A stretch of DNA of 64,000 nucleotides from positions 24,040-88,039 of the forward strand of contig CAIMMO010000254.1 in assembly GCA_903842595.1 (NCBI GenBank). The letters run 5' to 3'. A model generated the notes under the pieces. That model worked only from the letters and a program-made list of their open reading frames with translations, was not told the DNA's origin and did no database searches. Positions 49,250 to 57,849 of the stretch are shown here, in pieces. The number at the start of each line of letters is the position of its first letter. The first letter of the stretch is position 1. Source of the stretch: an uncultured Alphaproteobacteria bacterium. Lineage in GTDB: Bacteria; Pseudomonadota; Alphaproteobacteria; Caulobacterales; Hyphomonadaceae. The position numbers and the translations under genes are program-made.

Positions 49250-51934
49250 ATGAGCGATTCACGCGATCCAACTGACATTCCCTTCCCGGACGACGAGCCG
49301 GCCGGCCGGGCGCCCCATGACAGGGAGCCCCATGACCGGGAGCCCCATGACCGGGAGCCAGGCTCGGACGACGATACCCCCATGCCTGAAGGAGCGGTGG
49401 AGTTCTTCCGGCTGCCTGAGGACGAGGACATTCCCCTGCCCGAAGAGCGGTTCGAAGCAGCGCCGGAATTCGAGGATCCGCGCTCGATCTCTCAGCGGGC
49501 GGCAGCGTCCCGGCCGCAGGGACACGCCAATCCGAATGCCGACTACCTGAAGGGACTGAACCGCGAGCAGCGCGATGCGGTGATGGCGACGGAGGGGCCG
49601 CTTCTCGTGCTGGCGGGCGCGGGCACCGGCAAGACGCGCGTGCTGACGACGCGGGTGGCGCATATCCTGGCGCAGAGGAAGGCGTGGCCGAGCCAGATGC
49701 TCGTCGTCACCTTCACCAACAAGGCCGCGCGGGAGATGCGCGAGCGGACGCTGAAACTGATCGGGAACGAGGGCGAGGGGCTGCGGTGGTTTGGTACCTT
49801 CCATTCCGTCTCGGCGCAGATCCTGCGGCGGCATGCGGAGCTGGCGAAGCTGAAGTCTGGCTTCACCGTGCTGGATACGGATGACCAGCTGCGACTGATC
49901 AAGCAGATCCTCGAAGCGGAAGGCATCGACCAGAAGCGGTGGACGCCGCGCTATCTCGCAAGCCAGATCGACGGCTGGAAGAACCGTGCGATCTGGCCGG
50001 AGAAGCTGCCGCCGGGCGAGGCGCGGCAGTTTGCGGAAGGCAAAGGCCAGAAGCTGTACCAGCTTTACCAGAACCGGCTGGCGACATTGAACGCGGTCGA
50101 TTTCGGCGACCTGCTGCTGCACACGATCCGCATCTTCACAGAGCACAAGGAAGTGCTCGCCGACTATCACAACAAGTTCCGCTACATCCTGGTGGACGAG
50201 TACCAGGACACCAACGTGGCGCAGTATCTTTGGCTGCGGCTGCTGGCGCAGGGGCACAGCAATATCTGCTGCGTGGGCGATGACGACCAGTCGATCTATG
50301 GCTGGCGAGGAGCGGAGGTGGACAACATCCTGCGCTTCGAGAAGGATTTTCCCGGCGCGAAGGTTGTGCGGCTGGAGCAGAATTATCGCTCGACCGCGCA
50401 CATCCTTGCCGCCGCGAGCGCGGTGATTGCCAACAATTCGAGCCGCCTCGGCAAGACGCTGCGGACAGACGCGGACTCAGGCGATCTCGTGAAGGTGCGC
50501 GGCATCTGGGATGGCGAGCAGGAAGCGCGGCTGATCTGCGACGACATCACGAGCTGGCGCCACAAGGGCCGGCGCTATGACGAGTGCGCCGTGCTGGTTC
50601 GCGCGTCGTGGCAGATGCGGGCGTTCGAGGAACGCTTCATCGTCACCGGTACGCCCTATCGCGTCATCGGCGGACCGCGCTTCTTCGAGCGGGCGGAGAT
50701 CCGCGACGCCCTCGCCTATCTGCGGCTGATCCGCTCGGAGGCCGACGACCTCGCCTTCGAACGTGTGGTGAACCAGCCCAAGCGCGGCGTGGGCGACACC
50801 ACGATCCAGAAGCTCTACGTGGCGGCGCGGCAGGTAAACTCCTACCTCACGCGCGTTGCTGACATGGAGATACGCGGCGAACACATCAAGGGCCCGGCCA
50901 AGACCGGCCTGCGGCGCTTCCTGCTCGACATGGAGCGCTGGCGCGCACAGGCGCCCGACACCGAGCATCCAAGGCTGCTGGAAATCATCCTCGAGGAGTC
51001 GGGCTACACCGACATGCTTCAGGCGGACAAATCTCCGCAGGCGCAGTCGCGGCTCGACAACCTGAAGGAACTCGTGCGTGCGATGGGCCAGTTCGGCTCG
51101 CTCAACGACTTCCTGGAACACGTCGAACTCGTGATGGACAATGCGGAGGGCTCGAACAGCCATGACCAGGTGCAGATCCTGACGCTGCACTCGGCCAAGG
51201 GACTCGAATGGCCGATGGTGTTCCTGCCGGGCTGGGAGGAAGAAGTGTTCCCGTCTCGGCGCAGCCTCGACGAACAGGGCGCCAAGGGGCTCGAGGAGGA
51301 GCGGCGGCTTGCCTATGTGGGCATCACGCGTGCGCGGGAGCGGGCGTATATCTCATTCGCCGCCAACCGCCAGATCTATGGCCGCTGGACCAGCGTGCTG
51401 CCGAGCCGCTTCGTCGACGAACTGCCGGCAAAGCATGTCGATGCGATCAGCGAGACCGGATACGTCGCGCCGGGCGGCGGCTTCTATGGCAGCGAAGTGA
51501 AGAGCCAATGGGACAAGCCCAGCGGTGCGTCCGGTGCGCGCCGCGGCGGCTCCAACCTCGATGAAGGCAGCGAGCCCACCGTGTTCGACAACACGTCGGC
51601 GGGCGGCTTTCGCGGCGGCTATGACAGCCCCGGCTGGCGCCGCGCGCAGGCGGCAGCGGCGACGCGCGGAAACACGCGCCCGCCCGACATTGAAGGCCGC
51701 GCCTTCCGCTCTGGCGATTCAGACGGCCGCCCGCTTCAGCGCGGCAAGACGCCCGGCGACATGCTTGCCTCCTCCGACCCCAACGCCGCTGGTGGCCTCG
51801 CCCTCGGCCAGCGCATCTTCCACGACAAGTTCGGCTACGGTCGCATCACGGACATCGAAGGCGCCAAGCTCACGGTGAACTTCGAGAAGGCGGGCGTGAA
51901 GAAGGTGGTCGAGAGCTTTGTGAAGAGGGTTTGA
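49250..51934 (+). CDS. UvrD/PcrA-type ATP-dependent DNA helicase
   Basis: LAGAGTGKTRVLTTRVAHIL; VDEYQDTNVAQYLWLRLLA; GDDDQSIYGWRGA; TLHSAKGLEWPMVFLPGWEE. Confidence 0.96.
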   Translation: MSDSRDPTDIPFPDDEPAGRAPHDREPHDREPHDREPGSDDDTPMPEGAVEFFRLPEDEDIPLPEERFEAAPEFEDPRSISQRAAASRPQGHANPNADYLKGLNREQRDAVMATEGPLLVLAGAGTGKTRVLTTRVAHILAQRKAWPSQMLVVTFTNKAAREMRERTLKLIGNEGEGLRWFGTFHSVSAQILRRHAELAKLKSGFTVLDTDDQLRLIKQILEAEGIDQKRWTPRYLASQIDGWKNRAIWPEKLPPGEARQFAEGKGQKLYQLYQNRLATLNAVDFGDLLLHTIRIFTEHKEVLADYHNKFRYILVDEYQDTNVAQYLWLRLLAQGHSNICCVGDDDQSIYGWRGAEVDNILRFEKDFPGAKVVRLEQNYRSTAHILAAASAVIANNSSRLGKTLRTDADSGDLVKVRGIWDGEQEARLICDDITSWRHKGRRYDECAVLVRASWQMRAFEERFIVTGTPYRVIGGPRFFERAEIRDALAYLRLIRSEADDLAFERVVNQPKRGVGDTTIQKLYVAARQVNSYLTRVADMEIRGEHIKGPAKTGLRRFLLDMERWRAQAPDTEHPRLLEIILEESGYTDMLQADKSPQAQSRLDNLKELVRAMGQFGSLNDFLEHVELVMDNAEGSNSHDQVQILTLHSAKGLEWPMVFLPGWEEEVFPSRRSLDEQGAKGLEEERRLAYVGITRARERAYISFAANRQIYGRWTSVLPSRFVDELPAKHVDAISETGYVAPGGGFYGSEVKSQWDKPSGASGARRGGSNLDEGSEPTVFDNTSAGGFRGGYDSPGWRRAQAAAATRGNTRPPDIEGRAFRSGDSDGRPLQRGKTPGDMLASSDPNAAGGLALGQRIFHDKFGYGRITDIEGAKLTVNFEKAGVKKVVESFVKRV
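49312..49356 (+). repeat. In-frame tandem repeat, 3 x 15 bp, in the helicase N-terminus
   Basis: gccccatgacaggga / gccccatgaccggga / gccccatgaccggga, encoding (PHDRE)3. Confidence 0.9.
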
Positions 51935-51947
51935 GGGGAAGCAGGCC

Positions 51948-52743
51948 ATGAACAAGATCGTGTATCCATCAACCGCGGAGACCGCCTTCACCTGCCCGCA
52001 TTGCCATGCGCTGACTACGCAGCAATGATTCTCCGCTACAGCAAGTCGTCTTGATGATGGAAGGACACCGGCGGTCTGGACTCTAAACTCCATCGAGAAG
52101 GTCGACGCCCTCAAGAAAAAAGCGCTGACGCTGAAGAGCGGGACAGAGTTGCAGAGTTTGAGGCAATCATGCGCCGTGCCGTCACGGGGTTCGGTTTCTC
52201 CGTCGGGAGAAGAACGCCAACTACGTGTATTGGTACGCACACAGTATTTCAGTTTCAGAGTGCTTCAACTGTCGCGAGTACGCCGTCTGGATTTATGATC
52301 GGCTGATGTATCCAGCGCCCTCGGGCGCACCATTGGCCAATGCGGACATGCCGGCTGATGTCAGATTGGACTAAGAAGAGGCCGGTCAGATCCTGTCACA
52401 GTCGACGAGAGGCGCAGCTGCGTTGTTGCGTTTGGCCCTGCAAAAGCCCTGCATACATCTTGGCGCCAAGGGTAGGAACATCAATGATGATATTGGCGCG
52501 CTTGTGCAGAAGGGACAGGACAAGAAGATTCAGCAGTCGCTGGATATCGTCCGCGTCGTTGGCAACAATGCTGTGAATCCGGGTCAACTGGATATTCGAG
52601 ATGATCGCGCAACAGCGGAGACCTTGTTTCGACTTTTGAACTTGATAGTCGACAAGATGATTTCGGAGGGAAGGCAAGTTGAGGAGCTCTACGCCTCCCT
52701 GCCTGAGAATGCTCGAAAAGCGATCGAAGATAGAGACAGCTGA
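51948..52743 (+). pseudogene. Decayed DUF4145-domain protein gene
   Basis: N-term MNKIVYPSTAETAFTCPHCHALTTQQ-TGA-FSATASRLDDGR; later frame KNANYVYWYAHSISVSECFNCREYAVWIYDRLMYP...ADVRLD-TAA-EEAGQILSQSTRGAAALLRLALQKPCIHLG...; at least two stops and a frame change. Confidence 0.85.
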
Positions 52744-52772
52744 ACTCAAGCTTCTTGCCTTGTATACCACAT

Positions 52773-52786
52773 TGTCATATATGACA
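52773..52786. promoter_or_regulatory. Palindromic operator candidate for the TA operon
   Basis: Perfect 14-bp palindrome TGTCATATATGACA ending 4 bp before the toxin ATG. Confidence 0.65.
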
Positions 52787-52790
52787 CTGC

Positions 52791-53144
52791 ATGAGGCCGC
52801 TTCACGAGATCGTCGAGACGCCGGCTTATCTCGCCGCTGCTGCGCGGGCCGGGATGACGGAGGACGACCGGGCGGCGGTCGCTGCCTTCATCGCGGCGGA
52901 CCCGCAGGCTGGCGACCTCATCAAGGGGTCGGGCGGGGTCCGCAAGGTGCGGGTAGCCAAGCCGGGCGGCGGCAAGAGCGGCGGGTGGCGTGTGCTGACG
53001 GCCTATGTGTCGGACACGGTCGCCGTGTTGGTGGTCACTGTCTACGGCAAGAACCAGCGCGGCAATGTTTCGAAGGTGGAGATCAACGAGATGGCTAAAC
53101 TGATGAAGGCGCTCAAGGCGGAAGCCCGCCGGAAGGAGGATTGA
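52791..53144 (+). CDS. Type II toxin, RelE/HigB family
   Basis: GSGGVRKVRVAKPGGGKSGGWRVLTAYVSDTVAVLVVTVYGKNQRGNVSKVEINEM. Confidence 0.88.
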   Translation: MRPLHEIVETPAYLAAAARAGMTEDDRAAVAAFIAADPQAGDLIKGSGGVRKVRVAKPGGGKSGGWRVLTAYVSDTVAVLVVTVYGKNQRGNVSKVEINEMAKLMKALKAEARRKED

Positions 53145-53145
53145 G

Positions 53146-53493
53146 ATGGTAAGCAACGTTGCAAAGCGCAAGCCCAAGGCGCGTCCGCTGGCCAAGCGCG
53201 CGAAGGCGCCGAGCGTCGGGCAGAGCGCGATTGCCGGGCTGCGCGAGGGGCTTGCCCATCTGCGTGGCGAGCAAGTGCCGGGCCTTGTCGTTCGCAAGCC
53301 GGTGGATGTCGCCGCGGTGCGCAAGGGCACCGGGCTTTCGCAGGACAAGTTCGCGGCGGAGTTTGGTCTGGCCGTGGCGGCGGTGCGCGCGTGGGAGCAA
53401 AACCTGCGCACGCCGGACCTCGCGGCGCAGACTCTGTTGCGCGTGATCGAGTCCTATCCCGACGCCGTGAGGCGCGCGGTGCGGGCGGCGTGA
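53146..53493 (+). CDS. HTH antitoxin, HigA/XRE-like
   Basis: SAIAGLREGLAHLRGE...DVAAVRKGTGLSQDKFAAEFGLAVAAVRAWEQNLRTPDLAAQTLLRVIESYP. Confidence 0.9.
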   Translation: MVSNVAKRKPKARPLAKRAKAPSVGQSAIAGLREGLAHLRGEQVPGLVVRKPVDVAAVRKGTGLSQDKFAAEFGLAVAAVRAWEQNLRTPDLAAQTLLRVIESYPDAVRRAVRAA

Positions 53494-53635
53494 GCTTCGC
53501 CCGCCCTCCCCAACTGCGTTCTAAACAAGGCGCGTCTCTCGAATAACACGGTTGCTCCAGCCGTGCCCCGCGTCCACGCTTGTGGTTCGCCCCGGCGTGG
53601 TGGAGGTCTGCTGCGTCTGGTGGCGTGGAGACGTC

Positions 53636-53830
53636 ATGTCATCCTCTCAGTGGCCGCAGAAGCGGCAGACAGCGGCCCAGCGCGCCAACGACGCCAATCG
53701 GGCCCAGCAGGTCGCCGTGAACGACAAGGGCGGACGGCCGAGCGATCGCAAGGCGACTGCGGAGGGCGAGGCGTCCGACCAGGGGCTGACCAACGACAAC
53801 CGGCCCGTGGGCATCGGGCTGAGGAAGTAG
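53636..53830 (+). CDS. Small hydrophilic, probably disordered protein
   Basis: MSSSQWPQKRQTAAQRANDANRAQQVAVNDKGGRPSDRKATAEGEASDQGLTNDNRPVGIGLRK; ggag upstream. Confidence 0.6.
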   Translation: MSSSQWPQKRQTAAQRANDANRAQQVAVNDKGGRPSDRKATAEGEASDQGLTNDNRPVGIGLRK

Positions 53831-53996
53831 CTCTGCGGGACGGCGAATCGGACATGCGCGCGCGAACGGCAGATTTCTGCCCGTTTGTTGCGCATCCATG
53901 CTAGAGAGCGACACGGACCTCCGGAATCGACCGGTCTTTCGTCTGCGACGCGCCGTGCCCGGCGCTGGTCGCGCGTGACCCGAAAGGCGCGTTCCA

Positions 53997-54167
53997 ATGG
54001 CCAGGACTCCCGACAAGCGTCAGCCCTATGACCCGGCCAAGGCGATGCGCGAACGTGCGGCGGCTGCGGCCCAGCGCACGGCGCCGACGCTGACCAATGC
54101 GCAGAAGCTGGCCGGGCGGCCGCTGCTGCGTCCGGAAAAAGCGGCAAAGCCGGACAGCGAAGACTAG
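53997..54167 (+). CDS. Small hydrophilic protein (56 aa; below track cutoff)
   Basis: MARTPDKRQPYDPAKAMRERAAAAAQRTAPTLTNAQKLAGRPLLRPEKAAKPDSED. Confidence 0.55.
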   Translation: MARTPDKRQPYDPAKAMRERAAAAAQRTAPTLTNAQKLAGRPLLRPEKAAKPDSED

Positions 54168-54295
54168 GCGTACTCCGCCGGACTTCCTCGCCAGACAGCG
54201 TGCGGGCTGTGCGGCGTCTTATGCCTCGTCTCGCACGACAAGATGATGGCGCGCGCGTGGGCGATCCCCTGCTGTGCGCCATGGAGAGTTCCGAG

Positions 54296-54517
54296 ATGGC
54301 GACCTTCAAGAAGACCTACAAGCCCAACGAGAAAGCCGCGCCCAAGGGCCCGCCGATCTCTGATCCGAGCGACACCAAGCGCTCGTTCGACGCGCGCCCG
54401 AAACCCTCGGACGATCGTCGTCGCGAAGAGCGCGCGCGCCCCGGCCAGCATATCGACCAGGCGCCGTCGGAACGGCTGCTGGACTCGGCCGATGGCGACG
54501 ACAGCTCCGAAGACTAG
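54296..54517 (+). CDS. Small charged, probably disordered protein
   Basis: MATFKKTYKPNEKAAPKGPPISDPSDTKRSFDARPKPSDDRRREERARPGQHIDQAPSERLLDSADGDDSSED; ggagagttccgag upstream. Confidence 0.65.
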   Translation: MATFKKTYKPNEKAAPKGPPISDPSDTKRSFDARPKPSDDRRREERARPGQHIDQAPSERLLDSADGDDSSED

Positions 54518-54632
54518 GCGCGGTCTGCTCACGAAAAGCTTTTGGGGCGCGGCTTGAAGTCCGGGCCGCCGGTAGGGCAATGTCCGCAACGATAAGGAGC
54601 GACACAGCTCCATCGACCGGGAGGTTCGCCGC

Positions 54633-55670
54633 ATGACACTGTCTATTCTCAAGCGGAGCGTGGGCGCTGCGCTGTTTGCGGCCGCCATGCTGGCGCCCGC
54701 AGCGATGGCGCAGAGCGCGACGTACGAGCCGGCGCGGCTGAGCAGCGGCAAGCCGGACCTGCATGGCGTGTGGAGCACGGCGTCGGTGACCAAGCTGGAG
54801 CGGCCGGCGGGGCTGCCGCTCGTGCTGAACCGAGAACAGGCGGACGAGCTGGAAGGCGGCGCGCTGTTCAACCAGCGGATGAAGACAGAGGCCAACTTCG
54901 TCGACCCGAAGACGGGCGCGCCCGAGAAGGGCAAGGCCCTGCCCGGCGTCGGCAATTACGATGTGGCGTACACCGATCCTGGCGCGCATGTGGCGAGCGT
55001 CAATGGCGAGCTGAGGTCGTCGTTCATTGTCTATCCGGAGAACGGCAAGATTCCGGCGATGACGGAAGAAGGCCGCAAGCTGCGCGCGGCGATGCCGCGG
55101 CGCGTGGGCTCGGGCTTCGACAATCCGGAAGAGCGGGGGCTGTCCGAACGTTGCATCATCATCGGCAATGCGGGGCCGCCGCTGGGGCAGTATCTGTACA
55201 ACAATAATTTCCAGATCGTGCAGACGGACTCGCACCTGATGCTGATGTCCGAGATGATCCACGATGTGCGGATTGCGCCGATCGGCGGCAAGCACCGCAA
55301 GGATGATCTCGCGCAATGGCATGGCGATTCCATCGCGTGGTGGGATGGCGATACGCTTGTGGTGGAGACGCGCGCAATCAACGCAACGCAGCGTGGCGCG
55401 GGCGGCACCTTCCTGTCGAAGGACGGGAAGATGATCGAGCGGTTCTCGCGCATCAATGACAACCAGATCCTGTATGCGTTCGAGGTGGATGATCCGACGG
55501 TCTATTCAACGACGTGGAAGGGCGAGATCCCGCTGAACCGGATCGAACAGCCGGTCTACGAGTTTGCATGCCACGAGGGCAATTACGGGATGTACAACAT
55601 CCTGCTCGGCGGCCGCGAGAATGATCGCAAGGGCCGCGAGCAGACGGGCGGCGAGAGCCGGAGCGAGTAG
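54633..55670 (+). CDS. Exported protein of an uncharacterised family, paralogue of 34489-35475
   Basis: Signal peptide; GKPDLHGVWSTASVTKLERPAGLPLVLNREQ; NNNFQIVQTDSHLM; YEFACHEGNYGMYNIL; RBS ggaggttcgccgc. Confidence 0.88.
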   Translation: MTLSILKRSVGAALFAAAMLAPAAMAQSATYEPARLSSGKPDLHGVWSTASVTKLERPAGLPLVLNREQADELEGGALFNQRMKTEANFVDPKTGAPEKGKALPGVGNYDVAYTDPGAHVASVNGELRSSFIVYPENGKIPAMTEEGRKLRAAMPRRVGSGFDNPEERGLSERCIIIGNAGPPLGQYLYNNNFQIVQTDSHLMLMSEMIHDVRIAPIGGKHRKDDLAQWHGDSIAWWDGDTLVVETRAINATQRGAGGTFLSKDGKMIERFSRINDNQILYAFEVDDPTVYSTTWKGEIPLNRIEQPVYEFACHEGNYGMYNILLGGRENDRKGREQTGGESRSE

Positions 55671-55673
55671 GCT

Positions 55674-56228
55674 TTAGCCCTGCGCCCGGCGTAGTTTCGC
55701 GTTCTCGGCCTCGAAGATGGCGCGCACGCGTTCGCCATCGCTTGGGCTCTCTTCGAGCGTCTCTGGGTCCCACAGAGAGCGCTTTGTGTCGAAGAAATCG
55801 CCGCCATAGATGTGCAGGCCGGCGGTTAAGCGCGGCAGCGGATTGTTGACCGAGTGGATCACGTCGCGCGGCAGGCTGGCGACATCGCCGGGGAAGAGCG
55901 CGCTGGCGCCGCCTGCCCTCAGGCCCTGCGCGGTGCGCTTCCAGAAGATGCTGTCCTCGCGGCCGGAGTAGAGACCGATCAGCGCCCACATCTCATGATT
56001 GTGGGGCGACAGCGTCATGTTGGGCGCCCATTTCGCGGCGAAGATGGTGAGGCGGGGGCCGGCGATGAGGACATCGAGGCCGGCGCTGGTCGGCTCGCCG
56101 AGTTCGGCGAGGACCGCAGCATGGTCGGAGACGGCGCGGGCGAGGTGGTCCTGGATGGCGGCTTGCGGATCGCTCTCGTCGAGGGAGGCGGCGCAGTCGG
56201 CGACGAAGCGGTCACGGTCGAAGGGCAT
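55674..56228 (-). CDS. Cupin-fold (cysteine-dioxygenase-like) hypothetical protein
   Basis: MTLSPHNHEMWALIGLYSGREDSIFW; DVIHSVNNPLPRLTAGLHIYGGDFF. Confidence 0.78.
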   Translation of the reverse strand: MPFDRDRFVADCAASLDESDPQAAIQDHLARAVSDHAAVLAELGEPTSAGLDVLIAGPRLTIFAAKWAPNMTLSPHNHEMWALIGLYSGREDSIFWKRTAQGLRAGGASALFPGDVASLPRDVIHSVNNPLPRLTAGLHIYGGDFFDTKRSLWDPETLEESPSDGERVRAIFEAENAKLRRAQG

Positions 56229-56371
56229 GGGAGAGGTTTAGGGCAGCGGCGCGGTTTGGGAAAGCGCGGTCGCGACGAGGCATTCTCAGCCGCGCGGGGG
56301 CGCTGAGGTATTGGGCGGCCGGCGATGGGAAGATGAAGAATGTGGGCGGACCGCGGGCGTGTGCGAGCCCG

Positions 56372-56420
56372 CCCTCGTCCTTCGACGGACGCTCCCTTTG
56401 GTCGTTGCTCAGGATTAGGG
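56372..56420. repeat. Imperfect intergenic palindrome (cctcgtccttcgacgg...ctcaggattaggg)
   Basis: Resembles the dispersed CCTCGTCCTTCGAG...CTCAGGATGAGG intergenic repeats of alphaproteobacteria (from memory). Confidence 0.5.
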
Positions 56421-56479
56421 CTACGCGGGAATTGCTGGACGAGACTGTGGCGACACCCACCGCTTCATGGGTCGCTGCC

Positions 56480-56905
56480 CTACGCACGCCCGTACAACCA
56501 TGGGCCGCGTGAGCCGATGCGCTCCAGCGGCGGCGCAGGATGTCGGTGTAGTGTGCTGAGGCGCGCGAAAGGCTCTGCACCTGGCTGGTCCATGTAGGAG
56601 CGGATGCGGGCCATGAGGGCGATGCTGTCGGTGGGGAGATCTGCGAGATCGAGCCTCACCAGCTTCGGATTGTAGCCGAGGCGGCGGTAGGCTTCGCGAC
56701 AGAGGGCATAAGCCAGTGTCGCTTCAGCCGCGAGAAGCGGGTCCGCGAGCCTGTCGAACTTGTCCTGCGATGGCTTGCCGCCTCTGATGATGCGGAAGCC
56801 TTCGGTGATCAGCGGAATGACGAACAGCCAGAAGCACACGAACACTCCCGCGAGTGCGGGGAGGTCGCGCAACACCCAGGCGGGCATGCGGCGTTCGTGC
56901 TTCAT
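56480..56905 (-). CDS. Hypothetical membrane-anchored protein
   Basis: MKHERRMPAWVLRDLPALAGVFVCFWLFVIPLITEGF TM helix. Confidence 0.6.
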   Translation of the reverse strand: MKHERRMPAWVLRDLPALAGVFVCFWLFVIPLITEGFRIIRGGKPSQDKFDRLADPLLAAEATLAYALCREAYRRLGYNPKLVRLDLADLPTDSIALMARIRSYMDQPGAEPFARLSTLHRHPAPPLERIGSRGPWLYGRA

Positions 56906-57112
56906 GGGCGTGATTATACGGCCGCATTTTCCCCCGCCGGTCTGGCGCCACTGTTCCCCCCAACCGGAACAACGGTTTTCCCCCAGACCCGCCGCTAATG
57001 CGATCCTCACGGTCCTGTTTCGGCATGCACAAGGAGCGGCGACGCCAGTTGATTACGCAACCGCCCGGGCCTGATCGCGTTGTTCTGCGGAAGCATGTTG
57101 AAGGAGCAGCAC

Positions 57113-57331
57113 ATGACACGTGAACAGACGGACGGCAGGCCGCATCCGATTCACGACGAAATCTTCGGCAGCGACCCGGATGGTTTCGTCAACGACACGC
57201 CGCCGGGCGCAATCGGCGAGCGCGTCAACATCATCGGCATCGCGGCCCAGCCGGAGCGGAACCTGCCGATGCGTGGTGTTGGTGATACCGATCAGGGTGA
57301 TCGCCAGCCGGAAGGCGATCGTCGCCGCTAA
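57113..57331 (+). CDS. Small hydrophilic protein
   Basis: aaggagcagcac ATG; MTREQTDGRPHPIHDEIFGSDPDGFVNDTPPGAIGERVNIIGIAAQPERNLPMRGVGDTDQGD. Confidence 0.65.
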   Translation: MTREQTDGRPHPIHDEIFGSDPDGFVNDTPPGAIGERVNIIGIAAQPERNLPMRGVGDTDQGDRQPEGDRRR

Positions 57332-57459
57332 CCTGAAGCAAGCCACTATTGTTCCCGCGAAACCGCAGGAACGGCAGCGGCCTGCGGACGTTTTTCTGAT
57401 GCGCGTGGACGTGGGGAAATTCGTTTCGCGCACGACAACAGAAGAACAGGAAACGCCTC

Positions 57460-57675
57460 ATGGCCAACAATCCCCACGACAACAATCAGAACCCGCAAGA
57501 CCGCAAGGACAACGCCAACGTCAACGATCCGAGCCGCGATCGCAAGAATGACGGCGGACGTGACCAGCAGCAGGCCGAACAAGGCAAGCAGGGTCAGCAA
57601 GGCGGACAGGATGATCGCCCGGACCAGATGGGCCCGGACGACAAGCGCGACGATCACAAGCCGCAACAGCGCTAG
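57460..57675 (+). CDS. Small highly charged disordered protein (N/D/Q/K/R rich)
   Basis: aggaaacgcctc ATG; MANNPHDNNQNPQDRKDNANVNDPSRDRKNDGGRDQQQAEQGKQGQQGGQDDRPDQMGPDDKRDDHKPQQR; followed by a terminator. Confidence 0.7.
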   Translation: MANNPHDNNQNPQDRKDNANVNDPSRDRKNDGGRDQQQAEQGKQGQQGGQDDRPDQMGPDDKRDDHKPQQR

Positions 57676-57712
57676 AATTCGATCGCGGCTGCTTCTGCAG
57701 CACGGTTGAACG

Positions 57713-57744
57713 AAAAGCCCCGGACCTTTCGGTCCGGGGCTTTC
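57713..57744 (+). terminator. Rho-independent terminator
   Basis: aaaagccccggacctttcggtccggggctttc. Confidence 0.85.
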
Positions 57745-57849
57745 TGTTTGCGAATCAGTAAAGTCCGATCAGATTGCCACGCCAGGTCCGCAGGATGACA
57801 GGGCGCGGGGCGCTGCTATAAGCCCCGCACATTCTCACCCGGGACAGCC

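Noticed and set aside
51948-53500. Possible phage or integrative-element remnant
   Set aside because: Accessory content is present, but I saw no integrase, att-like direct repeats, tRNA target or phage gene.
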